Of a DNA stretch of 8,340 nucleotides, positions 5,892 to 8,340 are shown piece by piece (positions within the stretch are counted from its first letter, which is position 1; every line of letters begins with the position of its first letter). The position numbers were made by a program, and so were the translations under genes. Source of the stretch: Candidatus Finniella inopinata (lineage in GTDB: Bacteria > Pseudomonadota > Alphaproteobacteria > Paracaedibacterales > CAITNM01); assembly GCA_945903885.1 (NCBI GenBank), contig CAMDPB010000037.1, positions 1 to 8,340 of the forward strand, written 5' to 3'. Below the pieces are notes generated by a model. The model was not told the origin of the DNA. It saw only the letters and a list, made by a program, of their open reading frames with translations, and made no database searches.

Positions 5892-6974
5892 TTAATTCTC
5901 GAGCATCACATTAGCAAATTTTGGCGCTGGAATCTTGTGTTCTTTCATTTTCATAAAAAGCTGTTTGCGAAACTCTTGACCAAAAAGGTCATAAGGGTCA
6001 GGTTTTATGCGCATAGACGCTTTCATGTAAACAGCAGTTTCGGTAATAGAAAAGATCCCTTTAACTTCAATATCGCTAATGATTTCATCTTTCCATTCAT
6101 CATTTTTTTTCAATTTTTTAAAAACATCAATGTAGATTTCCTCAACTTTTTCTATATCAGCTTCATGGCTAACAGGAACCACAATACTGCATATTGAATA
6201 ATCACGAGACAAGTTGATTAAGCTACTAATCTCAGAAAACGATACCACCTGCATTGTTCCATTACCATGACGAAACTCAATGGACCTAAGTGACATTCCC
6301 TCTATTGTCCCGATATTTCCATTTATTTCAACAATCTCACCAACAGAAACAATACCTTCAAATAGGGTCAGAACCCCTGAGATAAGATCTTTTACTAAAG
6401 TTTGTGCTCCAATTGAAATAGCCAAACCTAAAACGCCGAAGCTATAGATAATTGGCATAATATCAACACCAATTTCAGCAAGCAGAATCAGTAACGTAAT
6501 ACATATCAAAACCCAATGGAGAATCGAATTTAAAATAGGACCGGCCGTATTGGCCAAAGCTTCTGCATCTGTGTATTTTTTAGACTTATGGGCACTCTTT
6601 ACTACAGAACTAACAAAGCGGTTGGTAAAGCGGTTAGTCACCTTCCACAGAATAGCAAATATTATTAAAATAACGCCAAGGCGACTGAGCAGCAGCCCTA
6701 TGCTTACAAGACTTTCAACTTTCCACAAATTTTGTAAGTCTTTAATTTTATAATTGCTTACAAATTTTTGAGCAACCACATCATCTATATCTACATCAGT
6801 TATAAGTTTTTGCCCGCTTTTAGTTTTCACATAATCTGGATTCGCTCTTATAGAAGGGGATTTACTATGGGCAACAGTGCCTTTTTGATAAGAACCATTT
6901 ATCGATGCAGGATTTTCAGTCTTTTGAGCCGCGTACAAACAGGTTAACCCAACACAAATTAAAAACTTCCACAT
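5892..6974 (-). CDS. MscS-family mechanosensitive ion channel
   Basis: MscS-type channels open under membrane tension to release solutes during osmotic downshock. The 360-residue protein starts with a signal peptide-like segment (1-16, ending Y-A-A), then a polar stretch to about residue 86. Membrane helices lie at about 88-110 and 146-167, and the pore-lining helix at about 172-200 has the small-residue pattern G-V-L-G-L-A-I-S-I-G-A. The beta domain is clear at about 210-255 (G-E-I-V-E-I-N-G-N-I-G-T-I-E-G), followed by an alpha/beta C-terminal domain. The usual P-N motif after the beta domain is replaced by V-V-S-F-S-E. It has its own promoter (7006-7034), no strong Shine-Dalgarno, and lies 62 bp after the ELM1-family gene. 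Confidence 0.92.
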   Translation of the reverse strand: MWKFLICVGLTCLYAAQKTENPASINGSYQKGTVAHSKSPSIRANPDYVKTKSGQKLITDVDIDDVVAQKFVSNYKIKDLQNLWKVESLVSIGLLLSRLGVILIIFAILWKVTNRFTNRFVSSVVKSAHKSKKYTDAEALANTAGPILNSILHWVLICITLLILLAEIGVDIMPIIYSFGVLGLAISIGAQTLVKDLISGVLTLFEGIVSVGEIVEINGNIGTIEGMSLRSIEFRHGNGTMQVVSFSEISSLINLSRDYSICSIVVPVSHEADIEKVEEIYIDVFKKLKKNDEWKDEIISDIEVKGIFSITETAVYMKASMRIKPDPYDLFGQEFRKQLFMKMKEHKIPAPKFANVMLEN

Positions 6975-7005
6975 ATCATATTTAAAAAAAATAAAGAGCT
7001 AGGTA

Positions 7006-7034
7006 ATTGTACTGGATATTTCAATGTTTACCAA
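7006..7034 (-). promoter_or_regulatory. Sigma-70-type promoter for the mscS-family gene
   Basis: On the minus strand TTGGTA (7029-7034), a 17-bp spacer and TACAAT (7006-7011) sit in the 62-bp gap before the gene, giving a leader of about 25 nt. The -35 and spacing are identical to those of the nuoA promoter. Confidence 0.5.
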
Positions 7035-7036
7035 TA

Positions 7037-7996
7037 TCAGGATTTAGTCGGCAAAATTTTCATTTCATTAAGCTGCTCAACAACTCTATCAAGTTCTTTC
7101 AAAACTGGCGACTTGTTAAGTTTTGCATTGATCGTGAATGGTTGCGCGTAAGACTTTGTAAATAACTCCTGATAAAATCGTTTGAATTTTTGTTTGGTAA
7201 TCCCTGTTGAATAAATCAATACAGGCCTCCCCATAACGCACGCTTCACTGGCCATACTAATAGAATCTTCGCATACAACAATAGCATCAACCTCATTTAA
7301 TAAATGTGGGTAAGGATTTTCAGTCTTCTGATCCCAAATCCAATAAGATATTCCTTCAAGATTTCGTTCAAAAATTTCCAACCATTTAAGGGGTGTGCGA
7401 CGCGATGGAGTAATAATAAGGCTTGCTCCAATTAAAGAAGTGTTTAAAATTACTAAGTCCCGTAAATCATTAGCCATTTTTATGGCTAATTCATCTTTAT
7501 ATTCACCATGAACACTATTTCCGCCTAACAGTACCCCAATTCTAGGTTGAGCATATTTCTCTAAATCACCTGGAAAAATAAGCTTTTCCGGCTGAATTCC
7601 ATGAATTGCTCCCTGGGTACAAATAACGTTTCCTCCCTCTAATTGATCATGGAGAGGTGCCACAACTGCGTTAAAATAATGGGGCGATATTTCAGGTTTC
7701 ATTAACACAACTGTTTTTGTCCTGTGCCTTAAAGCAAGCGCCACAAGTACTGCCTGACGACCTGCTGCGATAATAATATCGGGTACAGGACCATTTAAAC
7801 TTCTCACCGCCATAATTTTTAAGAAATCAGGTAGCCTTACAAATACTCTAGATGGCATCCAACGACACCAAATAGGCAACTGGATTGGTTTTTTTTCATA
7901 TTCACTAACCCATTTTAATGCTAAGGCTTCAGCTTGCTTCCAGGTGCCCACCTTAAAAGCATCTACACATACCCAACAAATATATTTTTTCTTCAT
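7037..7996 (-). CDS. ELM1/DUF1022-family (COG3660) protein, glycosyltransferase-like fold
   Basis: This 319-residue protein belongs to the family named after plant mitochondrial fission factor ELM1, which is widespread in Alphaproteobacteria and has a GT-B glycosyltransferase-like architecture. The bacterial function is not established. Family motifs visible are P-D-I-I-I-A-A-G-R (72-80), V-L-L-G-G-N-S (155-161), T-P-S-R-R-T-P (196-202), N-P-Y-P-H-L-L (227-233), and E-D-S-I-S-M-A-S-E-A followed by G-R-P-V (243-259). The last corresponds to the nucleotide-sugar-side region of GT-B enzymes. No signal peptide or membrane helix is apparent, suggesting a cytoplasmic or peripheral envelope role. 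The ATG at 7994-7996 is preceded by an A/T-only stretch with no Shine-Dalgarno. It diverges from tssB. Confidence 0.88.
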   Translation of the reverse strand: MKKKYICWVCVDAFKVGTWKQAEALALKWVSEYEKKPIQLPIWCRWMPSRVFVRLPDFLKIMAVRSLNGPVPDIIIAAGRQAVLVALALRHRTKTVVLMKPEISPHYFNAVVAPLHDQLEGGNVICTQGAIHGIQPEKLIFPGDLEKYAQPRIGVLLGGNSVHGEYKDELAIKMANDLRDLVILNTSLIGASLIITPSRRTPLKWLEIFERNLEGISYWIWDQKTENPYPHLLNEVDAIVVCEDSISMASEACVMGRPVLIYSTGITKQKFKRFYQELFTKSYAQPFTINAKLNKSPVLKELDRVVEQLNEMKILPTKS

Positions 7997-8074
7997 TTTT
8001 ATTTATTTTTTATTAAAAATCCTCAGTAATTCAACCATAAGGCCAAACACAGCCTTCGTCTAGCATAAGGAAAA

Positions 8075-8151
8075 AATGATCCACTAGAAAGTAAATGCAA
8101 ATTTTAACGAAATTTTAATAAAGCTTCGATTTAATGAATGTAAGGATCATT
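8075..8151. repeat. Inverted repeat pair AATGATCC / GGATCATT
   Basis: AATGATCC at 8075-8082 and its exact reverse complement at 8144-8151 are separated by 61 bp in the region upstream of tssB. They could be paired regulator sites, but eight bases in an AT-rich region can recur by chance. Confidence 0.4.
8099..8118. repeat. Tandem AAATTTTAA with 11-bp phasing
   Basis: AAATTTTAA occurs at 8099-8107 and again at 8110-8118, eleven bases apart, so both copies face nearly the same side of the helix. This suits a curved A-tract, an UP element or a binding site for an AT-seeking protein upstream of tssB. Confidence 0.4.
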
Positions 8152-8167
8152 GGGTGAATTGCACCCA
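8151..8167 (+). promoter_or_regulatory. Small hairpin in the presumed tssB leader
   Basis: TGGGTG (8151-8156) and CACCCA (8162-8167) form a 6-bp stem around a 5-nt loop, ending 27 bases before the tssB ATG. It stands out as GC-rich in AT-rich surroundings. If transcribed, it separates an AAGGAT motif from the ribosome binding site. It has no following T run, so it is not a terminator. Confidence 0.4.
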
Positions 8168-8194
8168 TAGCAATATTTAAATGAGGAAGAAGTT

Positions 8195-8340
8195 ATGGTC
8201 GAAAGTATTCAGCATAAGCTCGACCGGGTGCGCCCACCGCGCGTCCAAATTACCTATGATGTGGAGATAGGTGATGCTATCGAAATGAAAGAATTACCTT
8301 GTGTAGTTGGTATTCTTGCAGATTTGTCGGGTCACTTAGT
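8195..8340 (+). CDS. tssB: Type VI secretion system contractile sheath small subunit TssB (VipA), N-terminal part
   Basis: TssB pairs with TssC to build the contractile sheath that drives the type VI secretion spike out of the cell. Forty-eight complete codons are present before the right edge. They begin MVESIQHKLDRVRPPRVQIT and continue with Y-D-V-E-I-G-D-A-I-E and E-L-P-C-V-V-G-I-L-A-D-L-S-G. The V-R-P-P-R-V-x-I-x-Y-D-V-E-x-G and V-G-x-L-A-D-L-S-G stretches are highly characteristic of the family. The ATG has AGGA seven bases upstream. The first 50 bases are markedly more GC-rich than neighbouring genes. As the first gene after a long control region, it probably opens a T6SS operon with tssC next. 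The identification is secure despite truncation. Confidence 0.95.
   Translation, partial: MVESIQHKLDRVRPPRVQITYDVEIGDAIEMKELPCVVGILADLSGHL

Larger units (their letters stand above)
7997..8194. promoter_or_regulatory. Divergent control region between the ELM1-family gene and tssB
   Basis: The 198 bp hold no gene. They must contain promoters for both flanking genes, but I see no good -35/-10 pair in either direction. The content is strongly AT-rich and includes an 11-bp-phased direct repeat, an 8-bp inverted repeat pair, a small hairpin and a strong tssB ribosome binding site (AGGA at 8184-8187, seven bases before the ATG). The repeats are listed separately. Confidence 0.5.

Noticed and set aside
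5937..6197. Plus-strand open frame of 86 codons rich in F, H, N and R
   Set aside because: It is antisense to the conserved C-terminal domain of the MscS-family gene, and the composition is typical of a mirror frame.
6550..6753. Plus-strand open frame of 67 codons
   Set aside because: It is antisense to the MscS membrane region, with no ribosome site or recognisable motif.
8151..8163. Sigma-54-like promoter before tssB (TGGGTG followed by TTGCA)
   Set aside because: The GG to GC distance is 6 bases rather than the required 10, and the bases are better explained by the hairpin.

Overview
The window looks like a piece of chromosome from an AT-rich, flagellated, aerobic Gram-negative bacterium, most likely an alphaproteobacterium with a host-associated lifestyle. 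Four observations suggest this: an alphaproteobacterial-style RNase J directly behind fmt, an ELM1-family (COG3660) protein, a conserved proton-pumping complex I (NuoA/NuoB), and the first codons of a type VI secretion sheath gene next to flagellar rod genes. Low GC with flagella, T6SS and RNase J fits amoeba- or protist-associated lineages such as Holosporales/Paracaedibacteraceae, but that placement is inference. No rRNA, tRNA, CRISPR array, insertion sequence or replication origin is visible.

Layout, left to right. Positions 1-467 (minus) hold the start of a flagellar rod operon, flgB then flgC, with flgC running off the left edge. csrA (550-792, plus) diverges from it and ends 3 nt from a convergent small exported protein of unknown function (796-1194, minus). 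That protein lies downstream of nuoB (1266-1805) and nuoA (1809-2180), so the usual nuoC is missing from this spot. A compact region of about 130 bp carries back-to-back promoters for nuoAB (leftward) and for fmt-rnj (2314-4935, rightward). A hairpin follows rnj. A lone P-loop kinase-like gene (5038-5598, minus) comes next, then roughly 290 bp of probable gene debris, an MscS-family channel (5892-6974, minus) with its own good promoter, and an ELM1-family protein (7037-7996, minus). A 198-bp region rich in small repeats separates ELM1 from the rightward tssB gene (8195 to the right edge).

How the genes relate. fmt (initiator tRNA formylation) and rnj (RNA processing and decay) form an expression-related pair with an overlapping ribosome binding site. 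nuoA/nuoB encode a membrane subunit and the N2-cluster subunit of complex I. csrA is a post-transcriptional regulator placed beside flagellar genes. The tssB leader has two GGA motifs, one inside the Shine-Dalgarno, so CsrA control of the secretion system is a testable idea. mscS and the ELM1-family gene are envelope-related but not obviously functionally linked.

Most of the window is housekeeping. The less ordinary parts are the uncharacterised exported protein behind nuoB, the lone kinase with debris beside it, and the repeat-rich leader of the T6SS gene. I did not find convincing evidence for a wholly new multi-gene system.
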